64,000 bases of DNA from Porphyra umbilicalis (Eukaryota > Rhodophyta > Bangiophyceae > Bangiales > Bangiaceae). Below the pieces are notes generated by a model. That model had not been told where the DNA came from, searched no databases, and saw only the letters and a program-made list of their open reading frames with translations. Location of the stretch: the NCBI GenBank assembly GCA_002049455.2, contig KV918788.1:62001-126000 (forward strand). Reading direction: 5' to 3'. Of this stretch, positions 44,989-55,984 are shown one piece after another. A program made the translations under genes and the position numbers. Position 1 is the first letter of the stretch; every line of letters starts with the position of its first letter.

Positions 44989-45822
44989 ATGTGCTCCGCA
45001 GGGCGCACGCCCGCCTTGGCGACCTGCTCCCAGCACTGTTTCGAGCATGCCACTCTGTCGGGTACTAGTGCAACCGAAGGAGGTATCAAGGGAACAAGCC
45101 TAATTAACCCGCCACGACCGAAGTCATGTACGGGCGCTCGACTTGCAAATTATGTAGGCCGTGACACGCGCACCTGGCGGCTGCGTGAGCTGCTACCGGG
45201 CGTCGCGAAGCTGCCCAGGCGGGCGGTCGTCGCCGTTGACCGCGCCGGCGACCTCGCCGAAGTACGCGTGCTGGAGCAGCACGCGGACGCGTTTGAGGCG
45301 ACGGTGGCGCTGTCACCCGCCGCCGACACACTGACGCTCGTGCGCGGCGTCGACCTCCTCTCGCCGTCGCTGTTGGGCGCCCCGCGCCGACGCGGGCTGA
45401 CGGCGGAGGCGGCGATCGAGGCGGCGCGCGCTTTTTTCGTGACGCGGCGCCGCGCTGAGTTGTCGTCACTGGACGAGCGGATTGGCATGCCACCCGCCCA
45501 CCGGGACGCCCTTCGCCCACTGCTCCACCGGGAGCTCGCCCCGCACCTGCGGGAGCTGGCAGCTGGTGGTGGCGTGGTGGGCGGCCGTGAGGCGCTCCAG
45601 GCGGCGGCGGCCGCCGGTGCCGCTGCGCAGCGCGGTGGTGCCGTCCGCCGCGGAGCGGACGGCGCCCGCCTGGTTCCGCCCCAGGGGGTGGCGACCGCGA
45701 AGGCGGTCGACGCGGACCGGCCGGGCGCCGCACATTCCCAGCAGGCGGCTTCGACCCCCGCGTCAGCTTCGGCCACCCCGTCCGAAGTTTCGGTACTGCC
45801 TCTCACCCCCCCAAAGTTTTAG
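44989..45822 (+). CDS. Unidentified protein, possible mobile-element origin
   Basis: Not recognised. The ATG at 44989 opens the frame, but protein-like sequence starts near 45150 (RDTRTWRLRELLPGVAKLPR) and continues with charged helical stretches (EAAIEAARAFFVTRRRAELS, LHRELAPHLRELAAGG), then an Ala/Gln/Ser-rich region ending VLPLTPPKF at TAG 45820-45822. There is no signal peptide or membrane helix. It lies in a repeat-rich region as a GC-rich block, and its stop overlaps the stop of the convergent minus-strand frame, an arrangement seen in compact mobile elements. The same frame stays open past the TAG to 46281, but I find the opposite strand more convincing there. Gag-like structural protein is one guess. 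Confidence 0.4.
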   Translation: MCSAGRTPALATCSQHCFEHATLSGTSATEGGIKGTSLINPPRPKSCTGARLANYVGRDTRTWRLRELLPGVAKLPRRAVVAVDRAGDLAEVRVLEQHADAFEATVALSPAADTLTLVRGVDLLSPSLLGAPRRRGLTAEAAIEAARAFFVTRRRAELSSLDERIGMPPAHRDALRPLLHRELAPHLRELAAGGGVVGGREALQAAAAAGAAAQRGGAVRRGADGARLVPPQGVATAKAVDADRPGAAHSQQAASTPASASATPSEVSVLPLTPPKF

Positions 45823-46439
45823 GCCGCCGCCGAAGACGACGCGGCGGCCGAGGAAAGCTCTCGCACCATCTCGTCCACGGCGGCAACCAACACCTCAGAA
45901 CGAGTTCGGTGTTTGACCCAATTGGTCGCGACGGCGACACCGGCCATCGTCAGTGTATTCGCCGCCTCGATGAAGTCCCTTCCAACCTCGTGCACGTTGG
46001 CGGCGATCCGTGCCTCAGAGACGGCGATCTCCGGAGCCTCGCGCCACTCCTGCCAGAAAGTTGCGTGCTGCACCCGCACCCACTCAGCCTCGTTGCTTTC
46101 CTGCAGCCAAGTGCAGGCAAAGTTGGACTTTGGCAGCGGTGGATCCTCGCGCCGCCGCGTGATGGTACCTGTTCTGCCGTTCATGATAAAGCGCTCCGGA
46201 GACAGTACCATCGTTCCGACGCGGTGCCCTACCACCCTGCACTCGAAGCATCTCTCGAGGCACGGGCAGTACTTGAGATAGCACGTGTCCTCCTTGTGGA
46301 ATGGAGGGGTAGGCGGCAGGCGATGAAGGAACGGGTAAGACCTTAGGGCACACGTGCGCTTCGAATTCAAACCCGTCCGCTTGTTTCCTCCGTCATCTGG
46401 CCCCAAGTCAAACCCGTAGGGAGTGCATATGCCCGTCAT
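45819..46439 (-). CDS. Unidentified Cys-containing protein, convergent with the previous frame
   Basis: Not recognised. The first in-frame ATG (46439) gives 206 residues ending at TAA. A Cys cluster (CYLKYCPCLERCFECRVVGH) includes a near zinc knuckle, CX2CX4H, in which the final Cys is replaced. It resembles the CGACRVLGH knuckles at 31.8 and 32.1 kb. The C-terminal half is rich in Trp and charged residues with helical character (NEAEWVRVQHATFWQEWREA, RSEVLVAAVDEMVREL) and ends SSAAASSSAAA. This composition is protein-like and argues for coding on the minus strand. Its stop overlaps the stop of the plus frame by four bases. Likely a mobile-element protein. Confidence 0.45.
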   Translation of the reverse strand: MTGICTPYGFDLGPDDGGNKRTGLNSKRTCALRSYPFLHRLPPTPPFHKEDTCYLKYCPCLERCFECRVVGHRVGTMVLSPERFIMNGRTGTITRRREDPPLPKSNFACTWLQESNEAEWVRVQHATFWQEWREAPEIAVSEARIAANVHEVGRDFIEAANTLTMAGVAVATNWVKHRTRSEVLVAAVDEMVRELSSAAASSSAAA

Positions 46440-48166
46440 CCCCGAGTGCCGTGCACACGTGGAAACACGCGCAGCCCTACTTACGACACTCCACACAGCC
46501 GTACCCGTGTCACACAGCAAATGTCGTGCGACACCGTGCTCTTTGTCGCTTCAGGCGAGGTGGCTACCCCGCTCGAGTACGCAATGATCTTCGCCACACA
46601 CTCATGCCTTTCTGGGAGATGGTGGTGAATATTACTAAGGGCGACAGAAGATGATTGAGGGTGATGCTCCCAGGAGTGCGTCAGGGGAGTGCCTGCGGAG
46701 AAGGGTGGTGAGCGACGTGCTAAAACGCTCGTCGCCGCAGCTGAACAGCTGTTGCAGGGATGCAAACGCCCTTCGCGTGTCTCTCGGACGTGTGGTCACA
46801 CTCTGCGCCTCTATGAAGTCAGCAAGGCTCTGCACGCGAAAGCGAACAATCAAGCAGAGGCATGTCCATACATAGAGTATCCCGTGAGGGCGCCGCGGCG
46901 GCCAAGGTGATCACGGCAGCCATGTAGCCTTCCATTTCTAAACTTTGCACACTCTGTGGACCGTTCGCACCTCATCAGCCAGAGGACGGAGTGGAGCACG
47001 GCTCCCCTCAGACGAGCAGCGGCACGCCGCTTGAGGACTCCGAATCTTCAAACAATCTGGCCACCTACCCGGGAGGGGTCTCTGGGAGCTGCCTTCAGAT
47101 ATGAGCTAGGGACCAACCCGCATAGTGCTGGTCGCTGCTGCACGTAGTGGCACACGCCTCCCATGGGATGAGTCCCACTCGGACTCAAATCAACATCGGT
47201 GCATCCAACCAAGGCGCTGGACCACCCCTCGGGCCGCCTGCCAGGGAGAGTCGCCACCCACTCATGAGGTGGACAACCTGTCCTGGTCCTTTATCGCGCC
47301 GTCCCACTGCTCTGTAAGCAAACGCACAAGCCCGACGAAGCGAGCCACCCCTCACTGGCATCCAGGTAGGGGTCAAACGTGCGCCGTTGACGAAGCGGGT
47401 CCATTTCTTGCGGTCAGAGGAGCCAAAGAACCATCAGTGGAAAGGCGTACTTACCTGGTTGATATTGTCCTCCGAATGACAACATACAGGATGTACAGTG
47501 CTTCACGTTGGAATGGTCCATCGTCGAGGAAGTCTTCGCCCTCGAATCTGCACTAACAAAGGCACAGATCACAGAGAAGACAGGCGCGCTCACGAGTGCT
47601 TCTTGTCAAATGCTCGGCCGCTCATATTGTCGGTCGCGTAGCGTACCTTCGCGAGGCCCAGAAACGGCATCCATCGCTTTTTTCTCAGCTGCAATAGAAT
47701 TCTATCGGTAGTGCTGACCGCCATGAACTGGCGGTTGCATAGTGGTTGCAGACATCATGCAGCGTTCGTGGACCAATGAAATCTCCAAATTCCGGCAAGA
47801 ACAATGATGGATGTGGCCGGCCTGGCTGAAGAGCCTGGAAACGCACTTGAGCATAAGCGAAATGATCAGAATATTCCAAAATCTCCCGAGGAATACTGCG
47901 TTTGTACCTAGATCGCGCCGCGGACAGGTTCGGGCAAGAAAGATCTGGAGAAATTCTTCGGTACTCTCGAACCGGATGAAAACGTAGAGTAATCATGCAG
48001 CCGAAGCACCAAATTGGCGTGCAAGAAGTCAAACACAAGATGTAAACCAGTGAATTTAGGGTGGCCTCTGCGTACGCCAATCAGGTATCGTATCCACTTC
48101 GTTGTCGTGCACTCTGCTTTCCAGGCTTCTACAACTGCTATTCTTTTGGAGGTCAGCAATGACATT
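46440..48166. other. Spacer
   Basis: No recognisable gene. A minus frame ending at 47908 has a protein-like stretch (VEAWKAECTTTKWIRYLIG) up to the edge of the repeat element at 48167, suggesting a decayed gene interrupted by it. Confidence 0.35.
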
Positions 48167-48794
48167 TGGTGCGTGTACCAAAAATGAGATATGGCGGTTT
48201 TTTGTTTTTTTCTCGGCCCACTGGTCTTCTGCAACGGTGTTATAATGTAATGTGACCCACTCGGTCCCACTGTGCTTCCAGAACAGCCCCTGACAGTGTC
48301 AGCAGAGGCGGCACATCCTGACGTGTCATGGGGGAAAGTGTCGTTCATTGCTACATCGACAGGTGACGATCACGCGGCCCAATCAAATGCACAAATACTA
48401 GAGCAGGCATGTGCTGACAATTTGCGCACCAAGAAAAGGGCACCACCTTACCAATAAAAACGTGAAAAAGACCGCAATGTAGCCCCCTGTGAGGAAAACA
48501 CGATTTGGGACACCCCTCATCGAAGCTCCAGTTAGCACATGAGCTTTGGCGTTGCAAACCTTTAACCCCAACAACCTGAAAAGGACTGGCTCCAAGACCG
48601 GGGCTATCTGAGATGTCCACAGAACAGGGCCCACAGGGGGGTATTAAGGAGTTGTCAGCCAAGCACGCGTCGGGAGAGGCTCTTTCCATGCAGGCCAGTC
48701 GAGAGTTTTCTCGTACCCCACGGTGCCTGCCCCCGTGCAGTGATATGTCAGTCCTTCAGCAAACCCGCATGTCTCATTTTTGGGACACGCACCA
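48167..48794 (+). mobile_element. 628-bp TA-flanked inverted-repeat element, copy 1
   Basis: Starts TGGTGCGTGTACC and ends GGGACACGCACCA, an inverted repeat of about 27 bp with a few mismatches. The right flank is TA; the left flank is TT, probably mutated. About 95% similar to copy 2 at 50494-51123 and in the same orientation. It contains a 61-codon frame conserved in both copies (MLPEQPLTVSAEAAHPDVSW...) but no transposase, so it is a non-autonomous Tc1/mariner-like element. Confidence 0.8.
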
Positions 48795-50493
48795 TAGTCG
48801 TGTCCAGAGCTCGTATGTGCAGATATATGGGGATCCATGGGAAGAAAAAGCAGGATATTGTGTCATGTGCTTTTGCAAGCTTGGTGTCGAAGGCAATGTG
48901 CCGCACCCCCGGGCTTTGTGAGTTGAATTCGGTAAGGCTGCGGTTTCGCTATGGCGGGCTGGAGAGCTAGGTACCAGGAGAGCCAAAGAATGGTTAAAGC
49001 TACTCAATGAGCATGAGAGAACAATCTGGTCGAAGCAGAAGATGCGCTCCACCTTCAGCTTCAGGGAGCGTCTGCATCACCTGTGGCTTGCTTGGCGCAG
49101 CATTGTCTCCCAAAAGCCATACCTATGTACAATCGGCGTTTGGGCAACCTCCGCGTGGTGTGGACTGAACTGAATGAAAATTAAATGGACGTGGGTCCAT
49201 TCAGCACCCTGCTGGCTCGACGTGATGCGGCGCCTCAATCCAGATGATCCTTGGGCAGATGGGATTCCCCACTAGGAGTCTCTGTAGGTGATGTCGAGCT
49301 ACAGGGACGCGACATGCTTGTAAGCTTCGCTGACGATCCGTTATGGCGTTCCAGCACCAGCAGGGTACGCATAGTGAAGGCGTGATATCTGAAGTATAAG
49401 TACTTGAACGATTAGGGCCGCGTCTGAACACCTCTGACAGCCTCCAGCGCCATTCGACCCCTCACCGCAGCACTGGCGCCACAGTCCGTTTCGAACAAAC
49501 CTTGGTCGCTCCCACCACTTCCAGTTCACACCGCCACGGCTACTCCCCTCGACTGACCTCCGCTGTATCCTGGCCCGCTGAGGTGGAATTTGCTCGTCTC
49601 TCGGGCCTGTAAAAACGCACTGCGTGGACCCTGGGGCCCATGATTCGCAATGATGAGAGTGAGTTGCCTCGGCTCGTCCTCGCTCCATCTTGAAGGCAGC
49701 CTAGGAATCATGGTATGGCGTGAGATCTACGCGATTCCAATTTTTGGCAGAGTCGTATGGCGGAAGCATGCCGCATGTAATCGAAAGGTCATCTCTCATG
49801 TGAGCACAGGTGACACTTCTAAGTGGCCCGGTGGTTGGCTTCAATTGCCTGACCAATGACAACAAGACACGTCCATCTGCAACATCGCTTCTCGATCCAG
49901 CGACCATGCATTCCCGCCTCCCAGAAGCACTGTGCGACAGGGAGGATTCAAATTTTGCCGTCTTTTTTCCAGTCACTGCCACTGTGCTCTACATAGAGAA
50001 CGAAGCGATGCAATACGCCTGCTTCTTTGTCGTCAACTTCAGTTTGTGTCAGCTGGCCGAGGGTCGGGGTTGGGGGGGTGCGCTGAACGCCCTCGTTCTT
50101 CCGGGAGGGCGTGAGGCCATGTCTCGCAAACGCCCTTCAGCTCCTGTGTGGGGGGGGCAGAGCGGGGGGGTGATATGCGAATATAGGAAAAAGAGGGTAC
50201 TGAAGGGGACACTGCAGCGGGTAATCCGCCAGCAGAAGCCGCATGGGATTGGTTTGCAGCTGGGATGGCGCAGGCCGGGCTCCATCACCACTTCCTGGCA
50301 CGGTCCCAGAGAGTTCGGGTTTTACGTTATGATCTGGCGCACGAACCCCTGGAACACACCGACCATCGGCCTCGCCATCATTTGGAGAGGCCACTGACCA
50401 GGCGCCACGATTCCAGTCGAAAATGCTGTACTCTGGCGTTCGCAGGCACCGTTGGGCTTGCTTAAGTGATATAATACAACTGTGACACATATA
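48795..50493. other. Spacer between element copies, with decayed frames
   Basis: A plus-strand frame at about 48797-49170 reads SSYVQIYGDPWEEKAGYCVM, then after one TGA WRAGELGTRRAKEWLKLLNE and further Trp/Arg-rich sequence. It looks like the remnant of a protein. A 195-codon plus frame (49813-50397; no ATG at its start) contains LEGYxx-free but protein-like stretches such as CDREDSNFAVFFPVTATVLY. No family recognised. Confidence 0.3.
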
Positions 50494-51123
50494 TGGTGCG
50501 TGTCCCAGAAATGAGACATGGCGGTTTTTTCTTTTTTTCTCGGCCCACTGGCCTTCTGCAACGGTCGAATAATGTCATCTGACCCACTCGGTCCCACTAT
50601 GCTTCCAGAACAGCCCCTGACAGTGTCAGCAGAGGCGGCACATCCTGACGTGTCATGGGGGAAAGTGTCGTTCATTGCTACATCGACAGGTGACGATCAC
50701 GCGGCCCAATCAAATGCACAAATACTAGAGCAGGCATGTGCTGACAATTTGCGCACCAAGAAAAGGGCACCACCTTACCAATAAAAACGTGAAAAAGACC
50801 GCAATGTAGCCCCCTGTGAGGAAAACACGATTTGGGACACCCCTCATCGAAGCTCCAGTTAGCACATGAGCTTTGGCGTTGCAAACCTTTAACCCCAACA
50901 ACCTGAAAAAGACTGGCTCCAAGACCGGGGCTATCTGAGATGTCCACAGAACAGGGCCCACAGGCGGATATTAAGGAGTTGTCAGCCAAGCACGCGTCGG
51001 GAGAGGCTCTTTCCATGGAGGCCAGCCGAGAATTTTCTCGTACCTCACGCCGCCTGCCCCCGTGCAGTGATATATGTCAGTCCTTCAGAAAACGCGCATG
51101 TCTCATTTTTGGGACACGCACCA
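50494..51123 (+). mobile_element. 630-bp TA-flanked inverted-repeat element, copy 2
   Basis: Starts TGGTGCGTGTCCCAGAAATG and ends with the matching inverted repeat (about 27 bp, one mismatch). TA lies on both sides (50492-50493 and 51124-51125), the Tc1/mariner target duplication. Near-identical to copy 1, 2,327 bp away. No transposase inside. Confidence 0.85.
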
Positions 51124-51125
51124 TA

Positions 51126-53349
51126 CATGTGCACTAATTTGAGTAGTATGGGCACGGAGGAACGTCACGCGAGTGGCCTTTAGTCCATTAGCCCTACGTT
51201 CAATTAGGAGCGGTCTGAAGTTAGTTTTGCTTGAAAACAGTGATGACGCGACCGTCGCACTTCGACGAGTTCAACGCTGTATCCGGGCCCGCTAACCATC
51301 GTATACGTCGAGTCGGGCTGCTCCGCCTGCATGACACCTCCATTACACGTTTCGCGCTCGTCATCGCTACTTTTTTTCAACTGTTTCCGCTTTGTTCTAC
51401 TCCTTTCCTCCCCACAATGGATCATCTGCTTTAATCGTCTGTACCCGTCACGTAGCGGCTGTACTGTCGGCTGTGGGGGATAGCCGGAGATGATTGGGAC
51501 GTGATGCCACCCTTGAGTACCTTTGATTCGCAAGAATGCCAGAAACGTTTAGTTGTGGATGGTGTTGCATCGGCCCTGATGGGCTTGGTTGGTGTCGAGC
51601 TGACGCGGGCGCCTCTGCCAACCTCAATGAGCGAGCGGGTGAGCTGCTGAATTTATCGCTAGTACTCACCGCCGGGACTGAGTTGGCCCATTTCAGATGG
51701 CTGACAGGTCCAGGGAAAGAGTCGTCACAAAAGCGTTTCTAGTTCGAGAGCCTTTCGAGGGAACGCTGTCCGGCAACCAATGGCCGGATTGAGTTTTGCC
51801 AACCCGCCCCACGGCACCTTTTTTTAGTCCCGAACGCCACAGACGCCCCTTATCTCTTGCACCGTATAAGGAAGGGACTGTTGAGAGTATCTTGCCGGAC
51901 AGACAGAGACAAAGAACGGAAAAAGAGAAAAGGCAGGAATTAATGGGGGTGGTATTTAGGTGGGAGCCCTGAGATTCGTCGGTCCGGAGCCAATAATGAA
52001 GAACAGAGCTGAAAAACACTCACGCATAATAGAGCCTCTGGGCTGTTGCATACATTGGGGGCAGTGCTGATATTTTAACTACATAGCCGAGAGCCAAGTG
52101 GGCTGATTGAAGTCCACCGTATGGTCGTTCAGGCTGGCCACATCTTGCTGCGTGAGGAAGCAAAAGCGAGGTTGGCAGCACTGGTGCCTGTGCGCTGCGT
52201 GACACGCGTTGCTTCTTGCCACATATAAAAGCGTCTTGCAAGTGCCTTTGCATTCTCCTCAGGTACCGGGGCCGTCGTGGAATCAGGTGCCACTCGCCAC
52301 CGTGAACCAGTCCAGGATGTAAGGTACACGCCAGGGCTGGAGGAGCGGTACTGTGAGGCTGACGGTGAGTCGCGTGTTTCCACTCGCTCAAACGTCTTGC
52401 GTGCACTCAGCTGTGAATGACAGACGTAAGATAGCAACTCACAAACCACACGAAGTGCGACACCAAAATTGTCATAGATTCATAAATCAAGCAGAAAAAC
52501 GTAATGCCTCAGAATGGGATAGCCAGAGTCAGGAGAAACTGGACGAGAGCTCAATAAACTTACTCTATTTTCAGCCCGGAGGCTTCGTGATTGAGCAAGA
52601 CGACTGTTGGATATTCGGAACTGACATAAGGTGGCACCTGTCCGCCGCCAGTAGTGCCACAGCCAACTTCCTCTGCCGTTGCCACCGTGGCGTCAACGCC
52701 TGGGCGGCTTTCGGCCACAGGCGCAATGGGCCCGCTGCCGTCAGCGACAGCGGCTTCCGTCGCCGATTCCAATATACTCGAGGAAAACAACAGCATAGAC
52801 CTCCTTCTATCCCCAACCTCTCTTCACTTCCGCCGCAACCTGTACCACCGTCACCCAGATCGGTGTCGTAGGCTCCCTCTCGCGCTCTCGCTGGCACGCG
52901 GGCGTTGACGTGATTCGAGAGCGACGTTACCGCGTCATGAGAAAGCACCTGGGCACCTCTGCACCTGCGCGGTGTCCTTGCCGGATCTGCGTGCTTTCTT
53001 CCACGTCGTCGGCAGGACATTTTGGCGGGTTGGTTATAGCGGGCGGGCGCCAGACGGCACGATTCTGTTGCGGATTTGACCCCCAAACTTCTCTTTTTCG
53101 TACTTGGTGGGTTTGAGTGTCAACTGCAGCTACCTCAATCGATCGAGTTGAGTATTTGATGTGGAATTGATCGCTTTTTCCTATCATATCCCTGCCTCCA
53201 TATGGTCGTTGCGCCAAAAGCTGGACACTTCCAGACAGGCGGATCGACGTTTGGGCCAATCAAACGCACAAAAGCGCCTCTTTGACAGGCCTGGACTCTC
53301 CACTTTTTGGCGGAACGACCATACCCAGAGGTGGCAGGTGACTTTTATT
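51126..53349. other. Spacer
   Basis: No supportable gene. Around 52.56-52.87 kb both strands are open (minus AVADGSGPIAPVAESRPGVD, plus QPTSSAVATVASTPGRLSAT), possibly a fragment of a low-complexity protein. Confidence 0.35.
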
Positions 53350-53353
53350 TGAG

Positions 53354-54286
53354 TATAATCATGATGATATAATTATTATAACCATTTACATCACGGGGCT
53401 GAGGATTATAATCACATGGCCATGCAAGGGGATTTACAGTTGGGCATACATGAGGGGGGCTACTAGGAGATAGAGACAGCTGGTTGGCTTGCCAACTGAC
53501 AGAGTCAGGCGTTTCACTGGCTGCTTGGCCAGTCCACGACTGTCGTTCGTGTCAACAATGCGAAGGACATGCCCTGCCGCACTCACACGGTACGCTCCCA
53601 CAGATGGCAGAACTGGCAACGAGCATGGCAGTCTGATGCGTCTACGCGCAGGGAAGAGTGAAGAAAAAGTCTGAGCCAAGCGACAGAGCGTCGAAGAGCA
53701 CCACATGCATATGAAGACAGGCATCTGCAAAAAGAGCCAAAGTTACCATGGCATCAGTACACAATTGCCACATAGAATCGTACATAGTACATCTGAGCGA
53801 GGTTGCCAGGTGTGGTCGATTCAAGTTGGCCTCCTACGCGTTTGTCATGGCCCGTGAACTGACTGGAGCGAACGAGGACGCTTGGTCAAAGCCACAGGGT
53901 TGTCACGAGCAACCGCTCAGGCCAGACCTGAGTCTCACTATCCAGAATAACATGTCGCTTCAGCTCCACGATCGTTTCTCACCATCAGTTGCTGCTCAGC
54001 GGCGGCGGTGTCGGCACTGTCTTCTTTCGACAGGGACACAGCCTGCAACCCTGCCGAAGTCACTCTCGTAGCTTTGCACAGGATGTTTAGGAAGTTGGCT
54101 TATCACGTCTAATGTTGACTTGATTGGAATTCTGTCATATTTGTGCGTACTTCTGCTCTGTCGTAAAGGCGCCCAATGATTATAATCATGGCCAATGATT
54201 ATAATCAATAAGAATCGCCCCATACGATTTAAAATCAAGGGGTTGATTATAATAATTTTACCCGAGCCCAGAAATGATTATAATCA
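53354..54286. promoter_or_regulatory. Cluster of TGATTATAATCA palindromes upstream of prefoldin gene
   Basis: The perfect 12-bp palindrome TGATTATAATCA occurs at 54177-54188, 54196-54207 and 54275-54286. One-mismatch copies are at 53403-53414 and 54244-54255, and a partial TATAATCATGATGATATAAT at 53354. The nearest is 418 bp upstream of the ATG at 54704. These may be transcription-factor sites, or subterminal repeats of an AT-rich mobile element spanning about 53.35-54.29 kb. Confidence 0.5.
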
Positions 54287-54703
54287 CACCTCTGTCCGTA
54301 CCTCAGCCTTGGTAATTGCTCATACCTCGAGCAATGATCGAATGAGTGGCGCATTTCTTTGTCGGCGACGAACCACGTCTTGACATCGCTTTCCGGCGGG
54401 TCATTTGCCGCTCTTGGCTCTGCGCCGCCGTGTGCCACCTGCTTGCGCCCTGCCAAGGCCGCCCGTCATCCAGGCGGAAGCGCATGCGCCAGTCCGCTCT
54501 CCTGGCATACCCGTGTTCTCTTTCTCGGTCTTGGCCGCTTTTGCTCCTGCCGTTTTTTGTTCTCCATCCTGTACCTCCCGCTCGCCCTCTTTGACCCCAG
54601 ACCCGCAGCCGCGGGCGGTGCGCCGCGCTCGCACGCCCCCTCGTGCGGACGCCCGCGTCTGAGCCGCAACCGCCTGACCTCTGTCCCACCCCCTGCCACC
54701 GCC

Positions 54704-55534
54704 ATGGATACCTCTGGCGGCGGTGGGGACACCCCGGCGCCCGCCACCACGCCCGCGCCAATGGCCATTGCCACGGGGGGCGGCAGCGGCGTCGTTGCCC
54801 CCGACGCCCCCCTGCTCTTTACCAACCCCACCACCGAGGAGGAGCACCGGGGCATCCCCGAGGCCGTCTTCTTTGACGATGTCCCCGCGGTGGGTGCCGC
54901 CCACGGGGCGGCGCCGACGATTGCGGCGCTCGACCAGCTGCTCGCCAAGTACAAGTTTTGGGAGGAGCGCTTCCAGCGCCGCCGTGCGGCGCTCTCCACC
55001 AAGATCCCGGACGTGACGCGGGCGGTGGATGTGATCCAGGCGCTGCAGGCGGCGGCGGAGGCGCAGGGCGGCGGCGCCAATGGGGACGGCGGGGATGGGC
55101 GCGCCAAAACGGGCGCTGCCGCCGACGCTGCTGGCGCCGACGCTGCCGGCGGCGGCGGTGATACGGGCACCCTCGAGACCCACTTTGAGCTGTCCACCCA
55201 ACTCTTTGCCAAGGCCACCGTCAAGGCCGGCCGGTCGGTGTGCCTCTGGCTCGGCGCGTCCGTGATGGTGGAGTACGAGCTCAGCGACGCGATGGAATTG
55301 CTGCGGGAGAACTTGGCCGGCGCCCAGTCGCAGCTGGCCGAGATGGAGGGCGACTTGGCCTTCCTGCGCTCCCAGATGAATGTGGTGGAGGTCAACATGA
55401 CGCGCGTGTACAATTGGGACGTGGCGATGCGGCGGCAGGCGGCCAAGGCGGCGTCGGGGGGAGGCTCTGCCGCCGCCGTGGTCGCCGCGCCGGGGAAGGG
55501 GGCGATAGAGGCGGCGCCGTCGGCAAAGGCGTGA
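54704..55534 (+). CDS. PFD3: Prefoldin subunit 3 (VBP1/Pac10/GIM2 family), 276 aa
   Basis: Alpha-class subunit of the hexameric cytosolic co-chaperone prefoldin, which hands unfolded tubulin and actin to the CCT chaperonin. The ATG at 54704 has a CCGCCATGG context. After a Gly/Thr/Pro-rich leader the family blocks appear in order: RGIPEAVFFDDV (50-60), first coiled coil LDQLLAKYKFWEERFQRRRA (76-95), PDVTRAVDVIQALQ (102-115), ETHFELSTQLFAKA (158-171), VCLWLGASVMVEYELSDAME (179-198), second coiled coil to DLAFLRSQMNVVEVNMTRVY (217-236), and NWDV. All match human VBP1. An Ala/Gly/Asp-rich insert of about 35 residues (120-155) lengthens the tip of the first coiled coil. The C-terminus is Ala-rich. 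Intronless, ends TGA. Confidence 0.95.
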   Translation: MDTSGGGGDTPAPATTPAPMAIATGGGSGVVAPDAPLLFTNPTTEEEHRGIPEAVFFDDVPAVGAAHGAAPTIAALDQLLAKYKFWEERFQRRRAALSTKIPDVTRAVDVIQALQAAAEAQGGGANGDGGDGRAKTGAAADAAGADAAGGGGDTGTLETHFELSTQLFAKATVKAGRSVCLWLGASVMVEYELSDAMELLRENLAGAQSQLAEMEGDLAFLRSQMNVVEVNMTRVYNWDVAMRRQAAKAASGGGSAAAVVAAPGKGAIEAAPSAKA

Positions 55535-55984
55535 GGGCAGCCTCATGCGCTCTGGGGGGCGGTTGGGGACGGCTGGACGTTGCGCTTTCGACGTGGGTGC
55601 GGTGCTGTTCGTTAGCAATGTCGTGTGTGTGTTTCATCCTCTTTTTTTTTTTTCTCTCGTTCTTCTCCATGCGTTCGGTTCTTGGCGAGGTTGTTTATTG
55701 TGGGTTGTGGGCCCTTGCTTCTTCACCACATCCCATCGAGGTCAAGGCGGGCCGGCCTCTCGTGGTGCGTCCTTGACACTGAAGCACTCGATGTGCGCGG
55801 TCGCAAAAAACCGTCACACGGATTCACATGCGCACGAGGCTGGGATCAACAGAATCCAGTCCTCTGTTTGCCTTTGGGCGACCCACCGTGTCAGCCCCGT
55901 CCCGCCACTCGCTACACTTTCTCCGCAGTCCTCTGATCAGATAGTAAAAAATCACACAGCGAGACGACCGCACGGCGGCGCCAC
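55535..55984. other. Intergenic region between convergent genes
   Basis: 3' flanks of the prefoldin gene (plus) and the Hint-domain gene (minus). Contains a T-rich tract at about 55643-55655. No gene seen. Confidence 0.45.

Noticed and set aside
45823-46281. Plus frame continuing past TAG 45822
   Set aside because: Open, but less protein-like than the overlapping minus frame; kept only as a remark under the TAG question.
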